Source: Henckelia pumila (taxonomy: Eukaryota; Streptophyta; Magnoliopsida; Lamiales; Gesneriaceae). Taken from it: DNA of 64,000 nucleotides. The notes beneath the pieces are model-generated. The model made no database searches. It was not told the DNA's origin and was given only the letters and a program-made list of their open reading frames with translations. The position numbers were made by a program, and so were the translations under genes. This document shows, in pieces, positions 1 through 11,671 of this stretch; position 1 is the stretch's first letter; the number at the start of each line of letters is the position of its first letter. The DNA lies in the NCBI RefSeq assembly GCF_033568475.1, contig NC_133121.1, positions 129,178,375 to 129,242,374 on the forward strand, given 5' to 3'.

Positions 1-103
1 TGGCTCAGAGGTAATGCAGGCAACATGACAAAGTGCTCAAAAAGAACATATGCGAAGGATAGGTATATCGCAATATAAAACTAGGCAATAGAACAATTAC
101 CTG

Positions 104-1216
104 CTAAACATCATCTGAGGTTTGGCTTTCTGACTGAGTCTCAGATTTCGAAGACTCCATACCTTGTGATCTTCGAGAGTCTCGCTGGGGACACACTCTT
201 GCAAAATGGCCTGGCTGACGACATATGTTGCAATTACCAGAGACTCCTTGGCATTGCTCAGTTTGATGTCTTCCTCCACATCGATTACAATACACACCGG
301 TATAATTGGAACTCACCTGTCTTCCACTGGAACTGGGGAAACTACTCTCTGTTTTCTTGAACTGTTTCCCTTGAGCTTTCAGAAATTTTTTCCTCCCATT
401 GTTGCTGCTACCGCTCTCATATCTGGGGAATGGAGATTAAAACTGAGCTGATTGTTGTGGCTGTAGTGGTGGCTGTGAGACAATCAATGTTCTTTGCTGT
501 CTAAGTAATCCAGCCTCTGCTCCCTTTGCTTGATCAATCGCATCAGCAAAAGTATTCGGTCTCCCCGTGTTCACCAAAGTAAACACATCAGAATTCAGTC
601 CATTAATGAACTGATCAGCCATTGCCTCATCACTATCAGAAACATGTGGAGCAAAGCGTAGCAAGGTAGAAAACTTTGCAACATATTCTTCAACATTTAA
701 ATTTCCCTGGTTCAGATTGGAAAATTCAGCACCCTTGTCTTTGCGATAAGATACTGGAAAGAAACGTTGGTAAAACTCAATTTTGAAGACTTTCCAGGTG
801 ATCACTGTACCTCGATGCTCCAAGGCTCTCTTGGTTGTAAACCACCAACTCTTTGCAACTTCATGCAATTGATGGCCTATCAGTCTGACTCTCCGTTCAT
901 CACTGTAATCAAGAGAATCAAACAACATTTCTATATCATCAAGCCAACTTTCACAAGCTACTGAATTTTCCGTCCCCTTCAAAATCGGCGGTTTAAAAGA
1001 CTGAAATCGTTTCAACAGTATTTCCATAGGTGAAGCTGTAACATTCATCAAATCATCGGATATAATGACCTGTTCTATTCTCGGTGCTTCTGGTGTTTGT
1101 GGCACTGTCGGGGCTACATTCACCTGTTCTGGAAATGTCTGTGTTTCATTTTCCTGTTCAGGTTGAGGATTTGCCACTGTCTGTCTAGTAGTTGGTCGTC
1201 CTGGTTGTCGAGACAT
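104..1216 (-). pseudogene. gag-like region of the gypsy element
   Basis: The minus strand encodes a protein that begins with a Pro/Gln/Thr-rich head, followed by a retrotransposon gag core (a segment with W-LDDIE-MF and YRKDKGAEF-type motifs) and then a CCHC zinc knuckle of the form CNICRQPGHFARVC near positions 190-235. This is the nucleocapsid/capsid precursor of a Ty3/gypsy element. It appears broken and is treated as a fossil. Confidence 0.8.
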
Positions 1217-1533
1217 ATTTGATTATCAACATGGTAAGAATACCAAAACATGCTTCCAATCAATTCAGATAGTCGGGTAACATGTCATAAACCATATAAC
1301 ACATGCTTGAATCATGTCAGATATTCCAAGAAACATGTGTCTTTAACCAACATATCATACTTTCAAATAAAATAAATACAACATCATATAAGTAAATACT
1401 TGAAAGTAAACCATGCTAGCATTTACACATATAATTCAATTATGTAAATAAATCTCAGCATGATCAAATAAGTAAGCAGGGAATAAGACTCGATCTACCC
1501 CACTTACTATCTATCTTAGTCCAGAATTTTCTT

Positions 1534-1545
1534 GCTCTGATACCA
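1534..1545 (-). other. Retrotransposon primer-binding site
   Basis: The minus strand reads TGGTATCAGAGC, complementary to the 3' end of plant initiator methionine tRNA, two bases after the LTR end. This fixes the LTR boundary and the element's orientation. Confidence 0.85.
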
Positions 1546-1547
1546 CA

Positions 1548-4128
1548 TGTTGTGAGGATCCGAGTACTAATCTCTCATTTCAATACAATTAACCAAATAA
1601 TCATAATAATTAGTCAAGCATCAAAGACTAAATAAGATAAACAAAATTTTTTATTTTTTTTTAAAAAAAATAGAGCACCTCGCTCGATCGGTGAAGAACA
1701 CCCGATCGAGCGAGCCCTGAAGCCAACTTCTCGGGTTGGGAATATTTTGGCCTCGCTCGATCGGTTAATCTTCACCGATCGAGCGAGCCCAAAATGCTCA
1801 CTCACTGTTTCCAATATAAGGGCCTCGCTCGATCGGTGATAATCACCCGATCGAGCGGGCTCATTGTGCAGAAAAAAAAAACAGAAGATCTTTTGCTGTC
1901 AAAAGTGAGTCCCTTCCATTCTTTTCTATTTAGCATCATCTCATGTATAATCTATACATAATCAAAGGCTAACATGCATTATAACATGATATAGCTAAAG
2001 AGTAACAAGATCACCATACAAGAATAAAGTCTCATACTAGAATAATGAGGCTACAACATGTTGTCTTAAGAATTTACAATCATTATTTATATCCTATGAA
2101 TATCAACAACACAACAACATGATAGACAATAAGTCTTGGTAATAGTAGCTACAACATAATCATGCTTCTAGTGTTTACTCTAAACATTGACAGCACAATG
2201 AACATTTAAACTCGGATCTCCACTCTAACTCTCAATCTCTGTTCTTCATGCTCGCCTCTGTCCTGATCCCGAACTACCTATTGTCATGCACACATACAAA
2301 CACAACAACAGCCGGATATCTCCGGTGAGAAATACATTTCCTAGTATAAGCAACATATAGCATGCTATTAAGTTCAAGTGTAATTACTATCATAATTAAT
2401 TCATAAAAATATTCATGAACCACAATACATGCTATTATTCAAAGCATATAACAAAGACATGCTATAAATCAAAGCGTAGCACAAAAACATGTTATATTCA
2501 AAGCATAACATAATCAGCCACACAAAGTCATCTATCAAATCTAAGTAGTGTCTTAGTCTTGACTCTACTTTTGTTTTTGTATGACTTCTTGATCTTGACT
2601 CTTAGTCTTAACTCTAGACCAAGACTTGACTATTTTCTCAACTCTCATCTAGGGATCCCGGTTTGAATAAGAACGCAACAAATCTCCCACCTACTCTCCC
2701 ATTCGAGGTGGCGGTACGTTCTTATTTCCAAACTTTGGTCCACTATATCGATCTTCGGTCATAGGAGTCGATCTACTCCTACGCATATCGATACAAGTCC
2801 AAACATTCGGTAATTTGGCACATCTGCCTTCCTAAGACATGACACATCCGCATTCAACTCTTTAAGATCTAGTGGCTTATCAAGATGCAACCAATTCTAG
2901 AAGCATTAATCTAAGCCACCTACAAGAGACAAGCTAATCTAGCAAGGAAAGACAATAGACTGATCTATCTATGTCATCACCTATCTCATACAATTCATCT
3001 ATCAATTAAACAATCAAGAACATATATCTATGGACTTGAAAATAAATCAATTCCAACAAGAAACAAATAAGTATGTGGTTTAGGGAAACTCAAGTCAATC
3101 TAACTCGAGTTATATATCCCGTGGTTCGATGTTGGTTTATACCTTTCTTGTCTTGGTTTCAAGCTCTTCAAAGCTATCAAACTCTGCTCCTAAATCTGGT
3201 CAATCCATTTAACATACCCTTGTGTCAAAATTTGCTCAAACTTCAACCCAACTTCAAGGCAAAAAGGCTACAAACCTTGTTCTTTCTTCTACCGATTTTG
3301 AAGTCGGGATTCTCGATTTGACGTCTCTTGATTGTAAACTAAAATCACAGCATATTTATCAAGGAAACATCAGATTTAATCATGTAAATGGCAGCTCAAG
3401 TATACAAGATCAAAACAGTTTCAAATCCGAAACCGACGGAGTAACGGTACAAAACCGATAACCGAAACTAACTTCTATCAACTCTAACATTCATATCAGC
3501 TTCAAATACATCTTATAACAGCTGAAGATCCTCATATATCAACATAATCAAAGGTCATAATCTCGAAATAAATGCTGGAAAATTCATAAGAATTGCATAC
3601 GACATTCAATCTTCAATCCGGTTGCGATATAACGATATCTAAAAGTTCAAGAACACACAACTATAATCACTTCTGATTCTGCCTCATAACATATTTTCGA
3701 ATCAGACTAAATCTCATCAATACTTACATCAATAGATAGCCCTTCTTGTGAGGAGCCCGGAACTCTTTTCGCAATCGAATTCGGACAAACGGATCATAAG
3801 AAATCAAGGATTGAAGATGATAAAAAAATCTTGAGCTTTCTTTTCCTTTCTCTCTCGGTTTTGGTTTCCAAAATTCTGAACATGTATTTACACGTTCCTA
3901 TTCATAATAAAGACATGTGTCCATGCACTTTTCCCATATTTGCACTTTGGCCCCTCAAATCTCCAATAATTGCAATTTGGTCCTCAGCCTTTAATTTAAT
4001 TCAATTTCAATCCTAAATAATTTAAAAATATTAGAATTTAAATCAAAACTCTAAATATTCCCAAATTAAATATACTCGGATTAAAATTAATTAATTTTGG
4101 ATTAGATCAAATAATCCCGGGCCTTACA
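1548..4128 (-). repeat. 5' LTR of the gypsy element (about 2.6 kb)
   Basis: On the minus strand the LTR starts TGTAAGGCCCGGGATTA and ends CCTCACAACA, giving canonical TG...CA ends, and it abuts a primer-binding site after two bases. It is AT-rich and long for an LTR. Near its 3' end (minus sense) it carries three spaced palindromic repeats. ORFs of 60-80 codons inside it are not considered genes. Confidence 0.8.
1678..1862. repeat. Three spaced palindromic repeats inside the gypsy LTR
   Basis: Near-identical imperfect palindromes lie at about 1678-1716, 1751-1790 and 1823-1862. Each has arms CTCGCTCGATCGG and CCGATCGAGCGAG around a loop of about 12 bases. They are the only GC-rich islands in an AT-rich LTR. 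In element sense they are close to the LTR 3' end, so they would sit in the leader of the transcript and could fold into three hairpins. Function is unknown. Confidence 0.85.
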
Positions 4129-6379
4129 ATCATTCACCAATTTGTCGATATATCTTAGTTCATCGTTTGAGTTTGTAACTGTTCGTACATTTATAAGTAA
4201 ATATGATGTTACGTGAACTTGTTGTAAATGTCGAACATACATAACTTTTATATTTCTTCGACGACGAATACTTCACCATGTAGCACTGATGGCGGTTTGG
4301 GAATGGCCTTCCCAAAAACACAATAACACCTTTAGCATTATGATCTAGAGACGTACTCCTCCAATACCAAACAGATTTTGCCTCGAATTGTAGCAAGTAT
4401 CGACATCCATCCGCAGCTGTTCCCTTGGTGGGGTTGACCAATCACACTGGATTCAATTTCGAAATAATTATTTATTTAACATCTGAGATGTTTTTGGAAA
4501 AACGGAGTTTGAAAAAGGAAATACAGTGGTGAAGTTGGAATTTTCTTGAACAAAGTTAAGATGGAGCTTTTTTAGTGATTTTTTTTAGTGGGAAAAAACC
4601 TTAAAAAGCCCAAAAATATATTTAATATATATCATTTACTTAAAATACAATCATGAAATTTACACACGGTAGATCCAATTATTCAAAATTTACTCATCAA
4701 TATAATATTAATTATACCAATGTATTTAGATATGAACCATTAGATAGATAGTTTGGTTCTAATTAGCATCTCATGTAATTTACCCTTATTTATAAACGTG
4801 AGTTGGATAGATGTAAATGAAAGTTTTTCTTCAACAATAAATCAAACCCTCTTTTGACGGAATAAAAAATCTTTTCATTTAATTGATATATACTAGTAAA
4901 ATAACAGAAAAATATTACATAATATAGACACTTAAATATATATGTATATGTATATGTATATGTATAGAGGTTTACTTTACTATACATTTTATACAAGTGA
5001 AAAGGAAATAGGTTATGAAATATGATATATTATCATTATAAATATTTCTATGAGTCTGTCTCGCAATCAATTTTGCAGGCTAAATTTTTGAATCGAGAAA
5101 AAATTGTTATTTTTTTTATGTCAAATGTATTACTTCCACTACAAATATAAATCGAGACGACTCGTTTCATAAATATAAATTTATGAGACCATTTTTTTTT
5201 AAAAAAACCCACTCCATACTCAATACTCATATAGCCTTCACAATATCAAGTTTTAATTAGTAATAAATTTTGAATGTCATTTTTTAATATCAAAATATTT
5301 TTGAATTCTTAGTATATGTGTTTTTTTTGACAAGTCACAAGACTCGAACACAAGCATCGGTTTTCCAAATTCTTTTACGAGCATGTCAATGGCTCACTGC
5401 TAGGGTTGTTAATTTAGTCGGCCCGCCCCGCCTTGGCCACAATCAAGCAGGACGGGATTATCCAGCCTGCTATCATGATGGGTTGAGAATAATCCAATCC
5501 ATCCCAACTCAACTCAAACACGTCATGTGTTTGCAGGTTGAGCGGCCAGCCCACCAAAAACTTAAAAAAATCAAAAGAAAAAAAAAACATATGATTTTTT
5601 TTTTAAAAAAAAATTATACACAAACAAATATAAATGACACATATTTAAAAATCCAAGTCATTATGAATAATATAAATATTCAAAATTAACCAATTATTAT
5701 AAATTATATAAATCTTTTAAAGCTTTTCAACCATATATAATTCATTTCAAATACTATAAATTTCAAAACTTATCAACGATACATAAATATTTATTTAAAA
5801 TACCAATTATAATATAATTAAAAAAAATTTGTCTGGCAGGCCCACCACTCCCGCCTTGACCCACGGCCAAATGGGCCAAACCATTTCGACCCGCTTTCAA
5901 GCGGACTGCTAAATGTACGACCCAAACCGTCCTTTTTTTAGTAATTAGATAGATGGAGCTAAACCAAATTGACGAATCTAGTCACAATAGCTTTTCAAGA
6001 ATTTCTAAAGCATTATTTGAAAGAAAAGAACATATATATTACTAATGACAACCTTTAATCAATATTTTTATAATCGAATCTATGATTGAACATGTATACC
6101 TTAAATAATGGTCCAACCGATCGGATCTATCGTATTGGAAAACTGTTTATATAATATAATATAGTGAATAATATATTTTAAATTTTAAAACCCAAAAAAT
6201 ATATATACATAGAAAATAAATATATATTTACCATTGTTTGAAAACTAAATAAATATGTGAATATATTCAAAATATCAATTATAGTTATATATTTTTTAAA
6301 TAATAAATTAGTTAATTTTTAAAAATATAGTATTATTAAAATAATATTTTTATTAAAGTAAAAATTCCAAACAATTATG

Positions 6380-6413
<34 letters not shown>

Positions 6414-7320
6414 ACAAAATATTATATTTAAAGTTTAAAACATAAAAAAGTAAATTTTCGAAAAAAATTGAAAAAGATCGAAAAATTGGTTGAACTGGTT
6501 TTCGTGTTCTTGACCGGTCCGCTCGATTTTGATCGGTTTTGACGATTTGCCCGATAAAACTATTTTTTAAGATGTTTTTGACCAAACCTATAACCGATTT
6601 CAGGTCGAATCGGTCGGTCCGATTTTGAAAACATAGCTTTTAATTTAAGATCAAGAAGCAACACTTAATACTTATTCATTTTATTGTGTCACAATTGACT
6701 CAAAATTGCACATCACCAAAAATTTTGAAGTGATCTTGAGCTTTTAAAATAGGTCCAACCAAACAAATGGGTTGAAAAATCTCCCAACCCACCCGCCAAG
6801 TCAAATGATGGGTTGTGGCAATTAGTTGCAGGTCAATCCATCTCAACCCACTTATATAACTTAAAAAATGATTAAGCATGTCCTCTTGACCCATCCAATC
6901 CCGCGCAAATGGTGAGTAGCAGGTTGTACGTCCGCCAACTCGTTTTCACCACTCTAAATGAGTTGTTATAATAAGTTTGACATAGGATCATATTTGATGA
7001 AAATGGGATTTGAGAGTAGAGGTTTGATATACAATGATTTCAAATTCACAATAAGAGTAAAAGTGTGCTCCTGAACTTAGCCTAACGACATTAATCATGA
7101 ATTTCTTTGTAATCCTTGTCAACTTTGCACTATCATACTTAAAAAATAAGCAAATATGGCGTGAGGATTTTAGTAATGGGTGGTAAAACTTGTGGTGGTG
7201 GGGTACACATATTCGAAATGGGTCGGCAGTAGTGCCATTAGAAGATGATCACGGCTACGCCATAGGATGATAGGACCTAGGAGTTGGGCATTCTGATGAT
7301 TCGATCGTTTAAATTTTAGA
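4129..7320. other. AT-rich intergenic stretch with hAT-like remnants and simple repeats
   Basis: No gene is recognised. The stretch holds a TATATG-type microsatellite near 4936-4966, an AT run near 6378-6413, and two blocks rich in GGCCCGCC / GGGTTG-type words (about 5401-5935 and 6730-6960). The second block ends CACCACTCTA, resembling the termini of non-autonomous hAT elements. An open frame at 4160-4441 on the minus strand looks protein-like but starts with TTG and was not identified. Confidence 0.5.
5401..5935. mobile_element. Possible hAT-type non-autonomous element remnant
   Basis: The block opens TAGGGTTGTTAATTTAGTC with GC-rich words right after, and closes with GC-rich words of the opposite sense (CCCACGGCCAAATGGGCC, CGACCCGCTTTC) around an AT-rich centre. 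Plant hAT MITEs often have this build. Ends and target duplication are not clean, so the call is tentative. Confidence 0.35.
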
Positions 7321-8681
7321 AATTATTTGCACTAACCACCCATGTGAAATATTAAAAATGTATATTTCTTTCCTGTGAAATTTTAATAGGCATCTTCAAT
7401 CCCGACCTTTTAAAAAATTAGCACACTCGCCCCTTCAGATGAGTGATTGTTGCGCACGCGCCCCTCATGCGACTGAGCAAAGATTTTGATAATTTTTTTT
7501 GCACCAAATACCCCTGTGAAATATAAAAAATAAATATTTGACCCATGTGAAAATAATTTTTAAATCTATTCAACCCATAATGCACAATTTTTAATAAAAT
7601 CCAATTATAAATATTTAGCAAACATTTTTTGTTTTATTAATTTTTATTTTTTATTTTAAATGTATTATCATTAATTAATTATTTTCTAAAAAATATTATT
7701 ACTTTATCATGTTATCATTATTTTATTAAACTCACTTCGTATTTCCAACTTTTTCATTAAACATGCATTCATAAACAAGTATTTAAATAATTTCAAGTAT
7801 CAAAATATTGAACTAAACTGATAAGTTCAAACATATTACTTTTTCGATTTAGGATTATATATTATTGAACAAAAATTTAAATTTTTCGAGAATATACATT
7901 GCACAATTTATAATAAATAATAAAAAATAACATGCTTATATAATTCTAAATTAAAAAAGTAACATTCATGAACTTATCATTTGGTTAAATATTTTGGCAT
8001 TTTTAGATATTTAAATTCTTATTTATGAATCATGTTTAATGGATAAGTTGTAAACACGAAATGATTTAAAAAAATAATGATAACGAGATAAAGTAATAAT
8101 TTTTTTAGAAATAAATTAATTATAAATTTAAAATAAAAAATAAAAACAAATAAAATTAAAAATGTTTGGTACTTATCATGCACTTATCATTTTGATTTAA
8201 TATTTTGGTACTTTTATGTATTTAAATCTCGTTTATGAATGCATTTTTAATGAAAAAGTTGGAAACAAGAAGAAAGTTTAATAAAATAATTATAACAAGA
8301 TAAAATAATAATATTTTTAGAAAACAATTATATAATCATAATAAATTTAAAGCTAAAAATAAAATTAATAAAACGAAAATGTTTGCTAAATATTTTATAA
8401 TTAGATTTTAATAAAAATTGTGTATTATGGGTTGAATAGATTTAAAAATTATTTTTACAGGAATCAAATATGTATTTTTAATATTTCACAGGGGTATTTG
8501 GTGCAAAAAAATATTAAAATCTTTCCCCAGTCGCATGAGGGGCGGTGCGCAACAATCACTCATTTGAAAGGACGGGTGTGCTAATTTTTTAAAAGGTCAG
8601 GGTTGAAGATGCGTATTAAAATTTTACAGGGGAGAAGTGTGCAGTTTTAATATTTCACAGGGGTGTTTGGTGCAAATAACT
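7321..8681. mobile_element. Long-arm foldback element (Mutator-like or foldback type)
   Basis: The two ends are long inverted repeats: the left begins AATTATTTGCACTAACC, and the right end read in reverse begins AGTTATTTGCACCAAAC. Complementarity continues for roughly 450-500 bp, including the phrase CCCCTGTGAAAT and the block around GCGCCCCTCATGCGACTG. The right arm's inner part is duplicated in tandem (about 7985-8175 and 8190-8380). No transposase is seen. A 9-bp target duplication is possible but imperfect. Confidence 0.7.
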
Positions 8682-9018
8682 CTTAATTTTTATTATAATT
8701 TTCAATCCACATTTTTTAGAAGAATGTCTCTTTTATTAAAAATAATTTCCAAAGTTGGATAATATGACTTTAGGCTTTTAAATTTAAGTTTCTGTTTCAG
8801 CTCTTTATTCAAAACATAAAACATTATACATATTTTTAGCCATGTGTATTTTGTTGCGTGCTTAACTCATAGGAATAGTTTGTGTACTGCATGCGAAGCG
8901 TGGCTTCAGAAAAGAAAACTTGAAAAAGTTGATGACGCATGGTTAAATAAATAAATTGAAGTTTCTTTTAGTTTCACAAGTTGCATTAGTTAATTTCACA
9001 CAACGAGTTTGGTGCTTC
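8682..9018. other. Upstream region of the polygalacturonase gene
   Basis: AT-rich sequence between the foldback element and the TATA box. No open reading frame or clear repeat is seen. It presumably holds the promoter's distal part. Confidence 0.4.
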
Positions 9019-9239
9019 TATAAATTCTTGTAGTAATCATTTGTATCATCAAACATTAATTTCTTGTGAAGAACATCCTTTCCAACGCTTCAAGTAAGTC
9101 GCCACTACACATTTTTTAGAACCTTTCACGTTCATTTCAGGCACAATGCTTTCTTTTTGTTTCACCAAATTTCGAATTTAAACATTCCCTTTTAGTCTAG
9201 AACCATAAGAATCATTATTTTCTCCTGATAGATGAGAAG
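9019..9239 (+). promoter_or_regulatory. TATA box and leader of the polygalacturonase gene
   Basis: A TATAAAT box lies at 9019-9025, about 215 bp before the start codon. A plausible leader intron runs from GTAAGT at 9094 to an acceptor ending at 9231. If it is removed, a three-codon upstream frame (ATG AGA AGA TGA, 9232-9243) sits directly before the main ATG, and its stop overlaps that ATG. Confidence 0.5.
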
Positions 9240-11239
9240 ATGATCAAGGCAATTCAGATTCTTGTGGCTGTTTTAGGAGTGCTAAATCTGAATGGGATCG
9301 ACTGCGGGAAATCAAGAATTTTGGACTCCTTTGAGTATACCGCCATTAACTGCAGAGTTCACAGTGCTTCAATAGTGGATTTTGGTGGGGTAGGAGATGG
9401 GAAAACAGACAACACAAAAGCTTTTCAGGAAGCAGTGAATCACCTGAGGAAGTATGCATCAGATGGTGGGGCTCAGCTTTTTGTTCCGGCTGGTAAATGG
9501 CTGACAGGAAGTTTCAATCTCACCAGTCATTTTACTTTGTTTCTTCACAGGGATGCACTCCTTCTTGCATCTCAGGTGAGTTGAACTTTTCCAGAAACTG
9601 TATAATTTAAGTTGTTGGGGACGACTGAGCCTCCGGAGACCGGATACAACATGATTGGACCGACTTTTTCCATTTGATACTTCGATTTTTTCGTTTGTGA
9701 CACATATTTCTGAGCATCCAGAAGTGTAGACTCGTGATAGTTGTATAAGGTTATGTTTCAAAAGTTTAAAGAAGGTGATACAATGTGGAAATTCAAATTT
9801 CATGAGTGATTTTTCAGGACATCAAAGCGTGGCCGGTGGTCGATCCTTTACCATCATATGGTCATGGGAGGGATGCAGCCGGGGGAAGGTATATCAGTCT
9901 TATATACGGAACAAATCTCACTGATGTTGTTATCACAGGTATGAACGTGCACGTGTTTTTTGCGCTACGCAGTTTGTCCTTGTATGGACGATACAAATAT
10001 GGAGATTGTGATGCCTTTTATGTTGCATGCATCTCAGGTGCGAATGGTACCATTCATGGCCAGGGTGCTCTGTGGTGGCAGCAGTTTCATAAGAAAAAAC
10101 TGAAATATACCAGACCTTACCTTATTGAAATCATGCATTCAGATAAAATCCAGATATCTAACTTGACATTTGTGAATTCTCCATCATGGAATGTTCATCC
10201 TGTTTACAGCAGGTACACGTGTTAAATGGCCTAAATCAGTATTCTATTTCGTGTCTTTTAGTTTCATTTCATAATTCATTCGCTTGCCACATATATGCAG
10301 CAACATAATCATACAAGGCATTACAATCCTTGCTCCAGTAACATCTCCAAATACTGATGGGATCAATCCAGGTTTGTCACTTTCTTAGCTAAAAAAAAAA
10401 GGGAGAAAAAGATGGAGGTCTGCACCTTAATTTCAACATTTGATCAAAACACATCCATGCTTGAATGCAGGCTTATAAATTCTTTAACATAATACTGAAA
10501 TATAGTTTCTTCAATGCTGATATTTGGTTTCACATTAGATTCTTGCACAAACACAAGAATTGAGGATACCTACATTGTCTCGGGAGATGACTGCATAGCA
10601 GTTAAAAGCGGGTGGGACGAATATGGTATTCGCTACGGTATGCCGACAAAGCATCTTATCATCAGAAACCTCACTTGCATTTCACCATACAGTGCTGCAA
10701 TAGCATTAGGCAGTGAAATGTCAGGTGGAATTCAAGACGTGAGAGCACAGGATATCACAGCAATTCATACCGAGTCCGGAGTCAGAATCAAGACAGGAGT
10801 AGGCAGAGGGGGGTACGTGAAAGGCATATACGTGAAAGGCATGATCTTACACACAATGAAATGGGTTTTTTGGATCACCGGGAACTACGGCTCTCATGCG
10901 GACCCTTACTATGACCCGAACGCCTTGCCTGAGATTGAAGGGATTAACTTTCGCGACGTTGTGGCGGAGAATGTGACAATGGCTGGAATGATGCAGGGGA
11001 TTTCGGGTGATCCATTTACCGGGATTTGTATTTCGAACGTGACGATAGGTATGGCTAAGAAGGGGAAGAAGTATCCATGGAGCTGTGTGGACGTGAAGGG
11101 AATTAGCAGTGGCGTGGTGCCGCATCTGTGTAATCTTCTGGTGGATCAGGGTGAGGGGGTAGTGAGGATGTGTGATTTTCCTGCAGACAGTTTGGCTATT
11201 GACGCTGTTGAGTTGCAGAAATGTTCTCATATAGGATGA
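9240..11239 (+). CDS. Probable polygalacturonase (GH28), five exons
   Basis: Exons inferred at 9240-9575, 9818-9938, 10038-10212, 10301-10371 and 10539-11239, giving 467 residues, the usual family length. GH28 enzymes hydrolyse alpha-1,4-galacturonan in pectin and act in the wall. Visible features: an N-terminal hydrophobic signal segment, the entry motif DFGGVGDGKTDNTKAF, NTDGIN (Asp about 230) and SGDDC (Asp 251/252), which supply the catalytic acids, and RIKTG (about 317-321). The usual GHG histidine motif is replaced by LGSEMSGG, as in the plant clade of 'probable polygalacturonases', so activity on pectin is less certain. The intron 9939-10037 is 99 bp, in frame and free of stops; if retained it would add 33 residues. 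The gene is convergent with the BPS1-like gene 433 bp away. Confidence 0.9.
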
Positions 11240-11671
11240 ACTGAAGGGAGGTAACGGTTCAACTCATTTCATAAAAGGCTGTCTTGCTTGTAAGAATGAG
11301 AGAGTGAATAAAATGAACTAATGGTTATGGAAATCTTGAATCCTACGTACAGAGTTCTGATTTGGTGGAAGTAAATAAATTGACATTGTATTCATTTAAA
11401 AGAAAACGAACCACCAGATCACTTAATTTTAATGCTGTTTGTAACATAAATAACTAGTTTCAGTCCAGGCATGTATCAAGTCAACCCAAAATATAATATA
11501 TAATTTCATTAACATTACATAAAGAGTCCATACAATCACAAAACAAATCGATACACTACAAATCACAGCTAATATGAACAGCACCATACACCTTAATTCA
11601 TTGAACCAGAAAACAGGCACTTTATAGCTGCACACTTCTATGTATAACAGGGGAGCGTTCATACTCATCAT

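Larger units (their letters stand above)
1..4128 (-). mobile_element. Ty3/gypsy LTR retrotransposon, 5' part, running off the left edge
   Basis: Seen: reading on the minus strand there is a long LTR, then a primer-binding site complementary to initiator Met tRNA, then a gag-like coding region with a CCHC zinc knuckle. The order LTR-PBS-gag and the retrotransposon gag domain are typical of Ty3/gypsy elements. Protease, reverse transcriptase, integrase and the second LTR would lie left of the window, so LTR divergence and target duplication cannot be read and age is unknown. The element looks degraded, with at least one break in the visible part. Confidence 0.85.

Noticed and set aside
5318-5689. 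123-codon plus-strand frame
   Set aside because: It overlaps repeat-derived GC-rich words and poly-A runs, with no family features.
10038-10225. Treating 9818-10212 of the polygalacturonase gene as one exon
   Set aside because: It would insert 33 unrelated residues in the conserved VITG-NGTI-GQG block; a GT-AG intron of 99 bp restores it.
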